A stretch of DNA of 64,000 nucleotides from NCBI GenBank assembly GCA_965262365.1, contig OZ253541.1:5766001-5830000 (forward strand), in the 5' to 3' direction. Below the pieces are notes generated by a model. The model did not search any database. It was not told the DNA's origin and worked only from the letters and a program-made list of their open reading frames with translations. A program made the position numbers and the translations under genes. Each line of letters starts with the position of its first letter. The first letter of the stretch is position 1. Below are positions 52,393 through 60,865 of the stretch, piece by piece. This DNA is from UBA6522 sp965262365. Its GTDB lineage: Bacteria; Pseudomonadota; Gammaproteobacteria; Steroidobacterales; Rariloculaceae.

Positions 52393-54960
52393 TCAATTAC
52401 CTTCCGGATACAGCAGCGCGTTGAGCAGAAACTTGTAGGTCCCGTGCGTCTGACCGCGGTGCTGAGAGCGAAAACCAATGAGTATCACGCGTCCGTCCCG
52501 ATAGCCCGTATCGACCACCGCCGCCCGGCGCGCAAGCTGCCCCTCACCCAACGTCCATCCCCGCAGCAGCACATTGTCTTGCGGGTAACTGGCCACCACC
52601 TGCCTGTCCCAGTCGCCCGAAGGCGGCAGCCAGGTGCTGTACGCTACACTGCGGAAAAACATCGCCGCCGCCTCAGACGGCATGCCGTAACCGATGGGTG
52701 ATTCGTTGTCGACCTCAATCCGCAACAACGAAGTGGGCACGAAGAACTCGCTCTCCGCCAATCCTTCCAGGGTATTGCGTACCGGCAGGTTGAACGCCTT
52801 GGTGAACAAGGGGCCCGCATTATCGAGCGCGACCAATACGCCCCCCTGGGCAACGAAGTCCGTCAACGCCGCGATCCCCGCCTGCCCGATTCCGCCTTCG
52901 TATTCGGGCGGATAGGCGCCAAGCTCGCTGGCAAATCTCGGAGTACCGGGTTCGGGCAGGCCCGTCGCGATCACCGCCGGGCTTTCATCGGCAAATACGA
53001 TGACATCGAACGCCCTGTTCAGATTGCCGCTGACATCCTCGTTGTGCAATGTCGTATAGGGAATCCCGAAATCATCGAGTACAAACCTTGTCCAGCCCTC
53101 ATCCATGTTGCCGTTCCGCGCAAAGGACTGATACAGCCCGATACGGGGCATGCGCAACTCGATCGCATCGATACCGTCCATGTCTGCCAGCCCATGGGCG
53201 CTCACATGCAGTTGTTCCAGGAGACCCGGAAGCGCGTCTTGAACCTGTGAGGAATTCTCGATGATGAAACTGCCCGCCGGCGCCTGGAACCCGTCCCCGT
53301 CGATGGCGCCGGTCGAACGGTACACATCGGCGTCCTGCTCCAGCAGTGCAAAAGCTACCGAATACGAAGCGTTGACCCGGGCGTCGAGGACGATATACGG
53401 CGTCGACGGCACCGCCATGGCGCTCGGGTAGGGAATACTCGTCAATGGCTCCAATGAGGCGTCGAACGGCTCTTCGATCTCGCTGAAGGCGACTCCCATC
53501 TGCATCGGCAGTGCATGCGAGGCGTTGTCCTCGAGTCTTTGAGGAACCCCGGCCGGGTAGTCACGTTCCCCGAGCATGTTGAGCACATAGGGCCGGTAGG
53601 GTTGCGCCGTGAAGATCACAAAGGACCCTGCGGGGAAGTTGGCGCCGTCTGCGTCAAACGCCTCCGTGGCCCGGTGAATTTCAGCCCCGCCGAACTGCAA
53701 TATCTCGAGCATGCGCAGGGTCGTGGGGTAATCGGTTTGCTGCGACGGGATTACATAGGCGAAGGGGTCGCCGGGTCGACGCTCTTCGACAGCGTCTCTG
53801 CCCATCTTGTAGAAGTTGTAGAGCAAGTCTTGCTTGTGTTGGGCCGTGGTCTCGACCAGGCTCATGGAAGCGCTCAATATATAGTCCACCGCATCCCTCA
53901 AATGCCACCAACCACCAGGCCACGGATCGGGAAATGTCAGGCTCTTGTGCGTCAGGAATTCCGGGATTTCATTGGGGTCGACATAGATCGGGGTCGCGAT
54001 ACGGGACGAGGCTGTTTCGGTGAATACGGCTATCGTATTGTGCACCATGGCATTGGTGGTGAGCGTGCCCTTCCACCATGCCGAGGCATAAGTCGAGCCG
54101 TGGAGAACACCCTTGAGCCCATCCTTTTGCAGGTCATAGACCATGTTCGACCCGACAAGATCGATACCGCTGAAAATCAGCGGATGAATGTTGGGATCGG
54201 CCGGGTCGATGAAGGGCGGGATAAAGATGCGTGAACCGGGGCCTGACTGATGATGGTCACAGTAGAGTTGGGGAAACCAGTCATGCCACAAGACCCTGCT
54301 GATGGCGCGGGTTTCCGCCAGGTTGTTGGCGATGCCGTCGCGGTTGTTGTCGTGTCCGGCGTAGTGGTGATACAGCCAGGGCATCGGCCCGCCTTCATAC
54401 GGCGTTCCAAGATTTCGTCTGTACCAGTCGACGACCATGAGCTGGCCGTCCGGGTTGGCGGCCGGGATCAGCAACACGATGACGTCGTCGAGCACCTCGT
54501 CAGCGTCGAACGGGGTATCCCCGACAACCAACCTGTAAAGGAATTCCACGCTATGTTGTGAATGGGCTATCTCCGTTGCATGCAGGCCGGTCTGAATGAG
54601 GAGAATGGGTTTGCCCGTTCTGCTTAGTTGTTCGGCCTCCTCGGGCGAGAGCCCTCTTGGATCGCTCAATCTCCTGGCGATCTCGCGATATCGGTCGAGG
54701 TTCGCCATGTTTTCCTCGGACGTGACGACCGCCATGATCATCGGCTCACCCAAGGTGGACTCTCCGATGGTCAACACGGAGACCTTGCCCGATTCCTCGT
54801 CGAGCTGTTCAAAATACGCCCGAATCTGGTGGTAGTCGACGAGATTACGGTCTGCGCCAACCTGGTGGCCCAGAAATTCCTCCGGTGAAGTCTGTGCCAC
54901 AAGCGACAACGGCGCCAACAGCAATGGAAGGAACCATACGGAAATCAGCTTTCGATTCAT
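52393..54960 (-). CDS. M14-family zinc metallopeptidase, tandem copy 2 (mosaic)
   Basis: An 855-residue protein, same layout as copy 1: signal peptide, zinc motifs in QTGLHATEIAHSQ and HYAGHDNNRDG. Its first ~500 residues match copy 1 closely (for example GSNMVYDLQKDGLKGVLHG and SRIATPIYVDPNEIPEFL). From about SEIEEPFDASLEPL onward it matches copy 3 almost exactly, including SAMAVPSTPYIVLDARVN. That pattern means unequal crossover or gene conversion around position 53450. A GGAGGT is 7 bases before the ATG. Confidence 0.9.
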   Translation of the reverse strand: MNRKLISVWFLPLLLAPLSLVAQTSPEEFLGHQVGADRNLVDYHQIRAYFEQLDEESGKVSVLTIGESTLGEPMIMAVVTSEENMANLDRYREIARRLSDPRGLSPEEAEQLSRTGKPILLIQTGLHATEIAHSQHSVEFLYRLVVGDTPFDADEVLDDVIVLLIPAANPDGQLMVVDWYRRNLGTPYEGGPMPWLYHHYAGHDNNRDGIANNLAETRAISRVLWHDWFPQLYCDHHQSGPGSRIFIPPFIDPADPNIHPLIFSGIDLVGSNMVYDLQKDGLKGVLHGSTYASAWWKGTLTTNAMVHNTIAVFTETASSRIATPIYVDPNEIPEFLTHKSLTFPDPWPGGWWHLRDAVDYILSASMSLVETTAQHKQDLLYNFYKMGRDAVEERRPGDPFAYVIPSQQTDYPTTLRMLEILQFGGAEIHRATEAFDADGANFPAGSFVIFTAQPYRPYVLNMLGERDYPAGVPQRLEDNASHALPMQMGVAFSEIEEPFDASLEPLTSIPYPSAMAVPSTPYIVLDARVNASYSVAFALLEQDADVYRSTGAIDGDGFQAPAGSFIIENSSQVQDALPGLLEQLHVSAHGLADMDGIDAIELRMPRIGLYQSFARNGNMDEGWTRFVLDDFGIPYTTLHNEDVSGNLNRAFDVIVFADESPAVIATGLPEPGTPRFASELGAYPPEYEGGIGQAGIAALTDFVAQGGVLVALDNAGPLFTKAFNLPVRNTLEGLAESEFFVPTSLLRIEVDNESPIGYGMPSEAAAMFFRSVAYSTWLPPSGDWDRQVVASYPQDNVLLRGWTLGEGQLARRAAVVDTGYRDGRVILIGFRSQHRGQTHGTYKFLLNALLYPEGN

Positions 54961-55104
54961 GGCAATACCTCCTGATTGGGCATACCTTCACCATCCCTGC
55001 GGAAATCCAGGAACCCGGGGACCCGAGGTAGCATTTACGGGAACCCTGTAGCCGGTATGGCCGATGTCAGTTTTCATAACTCAAACCATGCAAGATGCAG
55101 TGCA

Positions 55105-57660
55105 TCAATTGCCTTGCGGATATAGCAGCGCGTTGAACAGAAACTTGTAAGTCCCGTGCGTCTGGCCGCGGTGCTGGGCGCGAAAACCAATCAGTATCAC
55201 GCGTCCGTCCCGATACCCCGCGTCGACCACCGCCACCCGGCGCGCAAGCTGCTCCTCACCCGTTATCCAACCCCGCAACAGCACGTTGTCTTGCGGATAA
55301 CTGGCCACCACCTGCCTGTCCCAATCGCCCGAAGGCGGCAGCCAGGTGCTGTACGCCACACTGCGGAAAAACATCGCCGCCGCTTCCGACGGCATGCCGT
55401 AACCGATGGGCGAAGTGTTGTCGACCTCGATCCGCAACAGCGAAGTGGGCACCAGGAACTCGCCCTCCGACAATCCTTCCAGGGCATTCCGTACCGGCAG
55501 GTTGAACGCCTTGGTGAACAGGGGGCCCGCATTATCGAGCGCGACCAATACGCCCCCCTGGGCAACGAAGTCCATCAAGGCCTCGATCCCCGCCTCCCCG
55601 ATTCCGCCCTGGTACGCGGGCGGATAGGCGTCAAGCTGACTGGGAAATCTGGGACTACCGGGCTCAGGCAGGCCCGTAGCGATCACCGCCGGGCTCTCAT
55701 CGGCAAATACGATGACATCGAATGCCCTGTTCAGGCCCCCCCTGACATCCTCATTGTGCAATGTCGTATAGGGAATGCCGAAATCATCGAATACGAACCG
55801 CGTCCAACCTTCATCCATATTGGCCCGCCACGATTGGTACAGTCCGATGCGGGGCATACGCAACGCCATCGCATCGGTACCGGTCATGTCCGCCAGTCCG
55901 TGGGCGCTCACATGCAGTTGTTCCAGGAGACCCGGAAGGGCGTCTTGAACCTGTGAGGAATTCTCGATGATGAAACTGCCCGCCGGCGCCTGAAAACCAT
56001 CCCCGTCGATGGCGCCGGTCGAACGGTATACATCGGCGTCCTGCTCCAGCAGTGCAAACGCTACGGCGTACGAAGCGTTGACCCGGGCGTCGAGGACGAT
56101 ATACGGCGTCGACGGCACCGCCATGGCGCTCGGGTAGGGAATACTCGTCAACGGCTCCAGCGATGCGTCGAACGGCGCTTCAATCTCGCTGAAGGCGACT
56201 CCCATCTGAATCGGCAGTGCATGTGAGGCGTTGTCCTGCAGAACACCGGGGACGCCACCGGGATATTTTCGCTCCCCGAGCATGTTGAGCACATAGGGCC
56301 GGTAGGGTTGCGCCGTGAAGATCACGAAGGACCCGGCCGGGAAGTTGGCGCCGTCTGCGACAAAGGCTTCGCTGGCCTGATGAATTTCAGCCCCGCCAAA
56401 CTGCAACATCTCGATCGTGCGCAGGGCGGTCGGGTAATCGGTTTGCCGCGACGGGATTACATAGGCGAAGGGGTCGCCGGGTCGAGGTGACTCAATGGCA
56501 TCCTTGCCCATCCTGTAATAGTTGTACAACCAATCTTCTTTATTCTGAGCCGCGGTCTCTACCAGGCTCATGGTCGAATTCAACACATAATCCACGATGT
56601 TTCGCAGTCGCCACCAGCCCCCCGGCCAGGGATCGGGATAGCGCAGGCTCTTTTGAGAATAAAATTCCGGTATCTCATTGGGATCGACATAAACCGGGGT
56701 CGCTATATTGGCAGAAGCAATTTCAGTGAACAGGCCTGTCGTGTTATGGACCATTGCATTGGTCGTTAGAGTGCCCTTCCACCAGGTCGATGCAAAAATA
56801 GCCCCATGTACGACCCCTTTGAGCCCTGATTTTTGCAGGTCGTAAGCCATGTTGGCTCCGACAAGGTCGATGCCGCTGAAGATCAATGGATGGATATTCG
56901 GGTCGGAAGGATCCATGAATGGTGGAACGAACATCCGGGCATTGTCCTTGCCCATTTGGTGCGGGTCGTCATAAATCTGTGGAAACCAGTCGTGCCACAA
57001 GACCCGGCTGACGGCCCGGGTCTCCGCCAGATTGTTGGCGATCCCGTCGCGGTTGTTGTCGTGCCCGGCGTAGTGGTGATAAAGCCACGGCATCGGTCCG
57101 CCTTCATTTTTAGTACCCAGATGTTCTCTATACCAGTCGGTGATCATCAGTTGCCCGTCCGGGTTCGCAACCGGTATCAGCAACACGATGACGTCGTCCA
57201 ACACCTCGTCGGCGTCGAATGGAGTATCCCCGGTGGCGAGTCTGTACGCGGATTCCAATACGGCTTGAGACATGCCGATCTCAGATGCATGCAGGCCGTG
57301 TGTGATAAGGACGATGACCTTTCCTTCCTGACTGAGTTGCCTGGCTTCTTCAGGCGATAAGTCTCGCGGATTGCTCAGTCTCCTGGTGATCTCGCGATAG
57401 CGGTCGAGATTGGCCATGTTGTCTTCGGACGTGACGACGGCCATGATCATCGGCTCGCCCAGGGTGGTCTCGCCGATTGTCAGTACCGAGACTTTCCCCG
57501 ACTCCTGGTCGAGGTGTTCAAAATATGCTCGGATCTGGTGGTAGTCGGCGAGCATACGGTCTGCGCCAACCTGGTGGCCCAGAAATTCTTCGGGCGAGGT
57601 CTGAGCATCGAGAGAAAAGGGCAACAGGAGTATCGCAAGAGAAATAAGTCTTCTTGTCAT
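55105..57660 (-). CDS. M14-family zinc metallopeptidase, tandem copy 3
   Basis: An 851-residue protein with a signal peptide (MTRRLISLAILLLPFSLDAQ). It is the most divergent copy in the N-terminal half: the zinc motif reads ITHGLHASEIGMSQ, and the family segment GANMAYDLQKSGLKGVVHGA differs from copies 1 and 2. The C-terminal half is nearly identical to copy 2. As the promoter-proximal gene of the minus-strand cluster it is the likely founder of the array and is followed upstream by a 343 bp divergent promoter region. Confidence 0.9.
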   Translation of the reverse strand: MTRRLISLAILLLPFSLDAQTSPEEFLGHQVGADRMLADYHQIRAYFEHLDQESGKVSVLTIGETTLGEPMIMAVVTSEDNMANLDRYREITRRLSNPRDLSPEEARQLSQEGKVIVLITHGLHASEIGMSQAVLESAYRLATGDTPFDADEVLDDVIVLLIPVANPDGQLMITDWYREHLGTKNEGGPMPWLYHHYAGHDNNRDGIANNLAETRAVSRVLWHDWFPQIYDDPHQMGKDNARMFVPPFMDPSDPNIHPLIFSGIDLVGANMAYDLQKSGLKGVVHGAIFASTWWKGTLTTNAMVHNTTGLFTEIASANIATPVYVDPNEIPEFYSQKSLRYPDPWPGGWWRLRNIVDYVLNSTMSLVETAAQNKEDWLYNYYRMGKDAIESPRPGDPFAYVIPSRQTDYPTALRTIEMLQFGGAEIHQASEAFVADGANFPAGSFVIFTAQPYRPYVLNMLGERKYPGGVPGVLQDNASHALPIQMGVAFSEIEAPFDASLEPLTSIPYPSAMAVPSTPYIVLDARVNASYAVAFALLEQDADVYRSTGAIDGDGFQAPAGSFIIENSSQVQDALPGLLEQLHVSAHGLADMTGTDAMALRMPRIGLYQSWRANMDEGWTRFVFDDFGIPYTTLHNEDVRGGLNRAFDVIVFADESPAVIATGLPEPGSPRFPSQLDAYPPAYQGGIGEAGIEALMDFVAQGGVLVALDNAGPLFTKAFNLPVRNALEGLSEGEFLVPTSLLRIEVDNTSPIGYGMPSEAAAMFFRSVAYSTWLPPSGDWDRQVVASYPQDNVLLRGWITGEEQLARRVAVVDAGYRDGRVILIGFRAQHRGQTHGTYKFLFNALLYPQGN

Positions 57661-58003
57661 TAGGTTTCTCCATAACGCAGACGAGCGATTTTATTCTATT
57701 GATTTGCCCGCTTTCCCCCCGGAAATAGCTTGGGCAGTCGCTCAACTAAATAATACGCCATTTCCCTTCGAAAAACTGCGGGTTCCGCGGCGATCGGGAT
57801 CTGCGCGATGCGCCCAAGCGCTGTTTCGGCCCTGCGGATTCAAGGGCCTTCGACATTTTGTATATGCCAGTCACTTGTGCAAATCTAGGTGGCCAAACGA
57901 GCGGGCCGCGCGATTCGCTTTAGGGACACGTTTGGGTACCGTTCTCCGGACTCCAGGCGTTACCAACAACTGCAGTGCGCACAAGGACAAACGGTTAGGC
58001 AGT
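57661..58003. other. Divergent promoter region of the peptidase cluster and the CobW gene
   Basis: These 343 bp separate the minus-strand peptidase array from the plus-strand cobW gene. A frame open upstream of the CobW ATG has no similarity to the GTPase, and no other gene is credible. The first 100 bp are AT-rich relative to the rest and probably hold promoters in both directions. No operator repeat was found by eye. Confidence 0.55.
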
Positions 58004-59053
58004 ATGACTCGCAATCACAAACCGAGAATTCCAGTCGTCATCATCACCGGTTTTCTCGGCAGCGGGAAGACCACCCTGCTCAACTACATTGTGAAGCAGT
58101 CGAACATGGAATCAACGGCCGTAATTATTAATGAGTTCGGTGAAATCGGCATCGACCATCTTCTGGTCGAAACGAGTTCAGAACAAATAATCGAAATGAA
58201 CAATGGCTGCATATGCTGCAATGTTCGCGGAGATCTCCAAGACAAGTTGGGGTCGCTCGCGATGTGGCTGGACACCGGGCGAATTCCTCCCGTTGAACGG
58301 GTGATCGTCGAAACAACTGGCCTGGCTGATCCTGCGCCCATCATGCACACGCTCATGGCCGATCAGAATCTGCTCAATCGCTATTGCCTCAGCGGTGTAG
58401 CCACAGTGGTTGATGCCATCTCGGGTTCGTCATCAATAGTTCGATTTCCGGAGGCGGTGAAGCAAATTGCCGTCGCGGATCAACTGATCTTTTCGAAAAA
58501 CGACCTTGTCGAATCGTTTTCGTCCTGGGACAGTTATCGGGAGTTGAAGGGGCATGTCGAACGGATCAACCCCAGGGCCGCTATTCATGAGGTCGCCAAT
58601 GGTGAGATCGACCCGGACATCCTGATTCGACGACAGACGAGCGAGACCGACGACGTTGCTGGTGAGATTTCCGGATGGTTAAGTTCAGCAGAAGAACTGC
58701 GGAAGCAAACAAGAGACCATGATCGGCCAAATGCACATGGACATGACTCTGACCAAATAAGGACTTTCCTGATCGAGCTTGAACAGCCAGTTAACAGGGA
58801 AAAATTCAACGAGTTCATTCAGGCTCTTGCACTGGATTTTGGTGAAAGGCTGTTGCGGATGAAGGGCATCCTCAATGTGGAGGATCGATCTGACCAACCA
58901 GCCGTTGTCCATGGTGTACAACACGTATTTTTTCCCATTCGGTGGCTGGATGAATGGCCGACCGAAGAGCGTACTTCGAAGCTCGTGTTCATAACTCAAG
59001 GCTTGGCGGCTGATGCCGTTCAAGCGCGTTTCGACGAATGGTCTCCTTCGTAG
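58004..59053 (+). CDS. CobW/COG0523-family metallochaperone GTPase
   Basis: A 349-residue protein from ATG 58004. Walker A GFLGSGKTTLL (16-26), the metal-binding CxCC motif GCICCNVRGDL, ETTGLADPAP as switch, SKND as base-specificity motif, a histidine-rich linker (DHDRPNAHGHDS) and a CobW C-terminal domain. Proteins of this family deliver Zn, Co or other metals at GTP cost. It stands opposite the zinc peptidase array and beside Mo enzymes, so zinc supply to the M14 enzymes is an attractive but unproved role. Confidence 0.9.
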   Translation: MTRNHKPRIPVVIITGFLGSGKTTLLNYIVKQSNMESTAVIINEFGEIGIDHLLVETSSEQIIEMNNGCICCNVRGDLQDKLGSLAMWLDTGRIPPVERVIVETTGLADPAPIMHTLMADQNLLNRYCLSGVATVVDAISGSSSIVRFPEAVKQIAVADQLIFSKNDLVESFSSWDSYRELKGHVERINPRAAIHEVANGEIDPDILIRRQTSETDDVAGEISGWLSSAEELRKQTRDHDRPNAHGHDSDQIRTFLIELEQPVNREKFNEFIQALALDFGERLLRMKGILNVEDRSDQPAVVHGVQHVFFPIRWLDEWPTEERTSKLVFITQGLAADAVQARFDEWSPS

Positions 59054-59159
59054 GTGCGTCGCGCCCGTCGTAGCCCGGTCTGGCTATCGACTTTGCAACC
59101 GAATCCCCGTACAATTTCGGAACGTCTGTTCTGCATTGTGGAACAAGCCAAGGTCCAGC

Positions 59160-59933
59160 ATGTCGCACCATATTCAGTCGATCGAGCGCGCAGCCCGAGT
59201 ACTCGAGGTCCTGTCCGAAGGCGGCGACCTGATGGGCGTCACCGAGATAGCCAACAAGGCAAGACTGGGCAAGAGTACGGTCCATCGAATACTCGGGACC
59301 TTGGTGCACACAAGATTCGTACGCGTGGACCCCGCAAGCCGTCAGTATTCGCTGGGCTACGGCTTGCTTCAGCTGACCTCCGGTTTGCTGCGCGGATCGG
59401 AAGTTTCCATGGCCGCACTTCCGCACCTTCGCGATTTGCGCCAAGAGACGCATGAGACAGTCACGCTGAATCTGCGAGACAACAATTGTCGTGTGGTAGT
59501 CGAGCGTTTGGATACATCGCACGAGATTCGATATGTCGCTGAAATCGGGTGGCCCCTGCCGCTTCATGTCGGAGCGGGAGGGAAAGCGATTCTGGCATTC
59601 ATGGACGAATCCGAGGTAATGGGGTTACTGGAAGAAGCGAAGTTAAGGCCAAGGCGGATTCGGAAGGTGGCCGAAGAATTGAAAGAAATCCGCGCCGTCG
59701 GATCTGCCTTTACGCTGGGTGAACGATTGCCTGGAGCCGGCTCCGTTTCCGCACCGGTGTTCAACCACGAAGGTGCAGCCATAGCGTCTGTCAATGTGCT
59801 TTCCCTGGAATCCAGACTAAGTGCCAAAATGGTTCGAGCGTTCAGAGCGTTGGTGAAGGCCACTGCAATGGGCGTCTCTGAGGAACTGGGATGGCGGGCA
59901 ATCGGAACGCTTGAGCGACGTATAAACGAGTAG
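59160..59933 (+). CDS. IclR-family transcriptional regulator
   Basis: A 257-residue protein from ATG 59160. N-terminal winged helix SIERAARVLEVLSEGG ... TEIANKARLGKSTVHRIL, then the IclR effector domain with VERLDTSHEIRYVAEIG, PLHVGAGGKAILAF and SVSAPVFNHEGAAIASVNV. IclR proteins respond to organic acids or aromatic compounds. Its place between cobW and the Mo hydroxylase makes it the probable regulator of this island. Confidence 0.92.
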   Translation: MSHHIQSIERAARVLEVLSEGGDLMGVTEIANKARLGKSTVHRILGTLVHTRFVRVDPASRQYSLGYGLLQLTSGLLRGSEVSMAALPHLRDLRQETHETVTLNLRDNNCRVVVERLDTSHEIRYVAEIGWPLPLHVGAGGKAILAFMDESEVMGLLEEAKLRPRRIRKVAEELKEIRAVGSAFTLGERLPGAGSVSAPVFNHEGAAIASVNVLSLESRLSAKMVRAFRALVKATAMGVSEELGWRAIGTLERRINE

Positions 59934-60021
59934 CTGACGACGAGTCGGCGATTGAGACACCTGTATCTGAAATAACACGTCATTCCTGAAATTTTTGCTG
60001 ATCAAATTAAGGAGCAACGAG

Positions 60022-60837
60022 ATGGCCGAAGAAAACAAAGCACCATTCAAGGACTTGTCCGACCGCATGGTAAAGGCATTGCACCTGGAGACGCCGCCCG
60101 TAGGCGTAGTGTGGACAACGAGAAAGCCCGAGGGTATCGAGCGTATCAGTCGCACCTTGAAGGGATGCATGTTTCTCGATGTTGCAAGGTTGGAGCGCAA
60201 GACTTTCTACGCAGATGTAGAGAACAACCGGGATTGCAAGAACGGGAGCCATTATCTTGGCTTCACGCCTCCTTTCGAAGGTCAGTACTCCGGAGACTGG
60301 CCGGCTGGAAAATTTCCGTACAAGGGGCGAAGCATCGTCAAGTCGCCGGTCGCGTTCCGCCGCAATCTGCCCCACTATTCGATAGTGCCTTCCGGAACTG
60401 TCGAGTACATGGTGTTTGGGCCACTCGACGAATTTCCACTCGATGTTTCCTGGGGCGGGGGCGTTGTCAACGTCTTTCTGAGTGCCAAGGCAGGGCTGTT
60501 TCTTGCTCGTGCAGCGGACTATGAAGCCGGCGGTGCGACCGAAGGGACCACCGGTCCGTCGACCTGCTCAATGGTCATGTCGAAACCGATGATGACTGGA
60601 GAGGTCAGCTACACGTTGGGTTGTTTCGGTTTTCGGCAGTTCGTCAAGATCAAGCCGGAGGAAGTCATATTCGGCATTCCATTCGAGAAACTGGACAACG
60701 TCGTTGAGAACCTGGAACTCTTGCTCGAACTCCGTCCAGACCTGGTGGAGCTGTTGGCGGAGCCGGTCGGTCAGCCACACACGGCTACCGAGCGAGAGAT
60801 AGCGGTGCAGCGCTCGCCGGGAGTGGTACTCGACTAG
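60022..60837 (+). CDS. DUF169-family protein
   Basis: A 271-residue soluble protein starting MAEENKAPFKDLSDRMVKAL after AAGGAG. The pattern LHLETPPVGVVWTTRKP and the cysteine-bearing STCSMVMSKPMMTGEVSYTLGCFGFR fit the DUF169 family. A further conserved cysteine is in KGCMFLD. Function is not established; the cysteines could hold a metal or flavin cluster. It lies 28 bp before the molybdenum hydroxylase, so it is probably part of that operon. Confidence 0.78.
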   Translation: MAEENKAPFKDLSDRMVKALHLETPPVGVVWTTRKPEGIERISRTLKGCMFLDVARLERKTFYADVENNRDCKNGSHYLGFTPPFEGQYSGDWPAGKFPYKGRSIVKSPVAFRRNLPHYSIVPSGTVEYMVFGPLDEFPLDVSWGGGVVNVFLSAKAGLFLARAADYEAGGATEGTTGPSTCSMVMSKPMMTGEVSYTLGCFGFRQFVKIKPEEVIFGIPFEKLDNVVENLELLLELRPDLVELLAEPVGQPHTATEREIAVQRSPGVVLD

Positions 60838-60865
60838 CATCGATTCTCGATCACCGGTCCGAAGC

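Larger units (their letters stand above)
49681..57660 (-). repeat. Tandem triplication of an M14 peptidase gene (~2.7 kb unit)
   Basis: Three head-to-tail copies at 49681-52248, 52393-54960 and 55105-57660. The intervening spacers at 52249-52392 and 54961-55104 have the same length (144 bp) and near-identical sequence, so the duplicated unit includes its 5' region. Start-to-start distances are 2712 and 2700 bp. Confidence 0.93.

Noticed and set aside
57704..58003. N-terminal extension of the CobW protein by 100 codons
   Set aside because: The extension has no similarity to GTPases; the family begins at MTRNHKPRIPVVIITGFLG, and the region is better read as a promoter.
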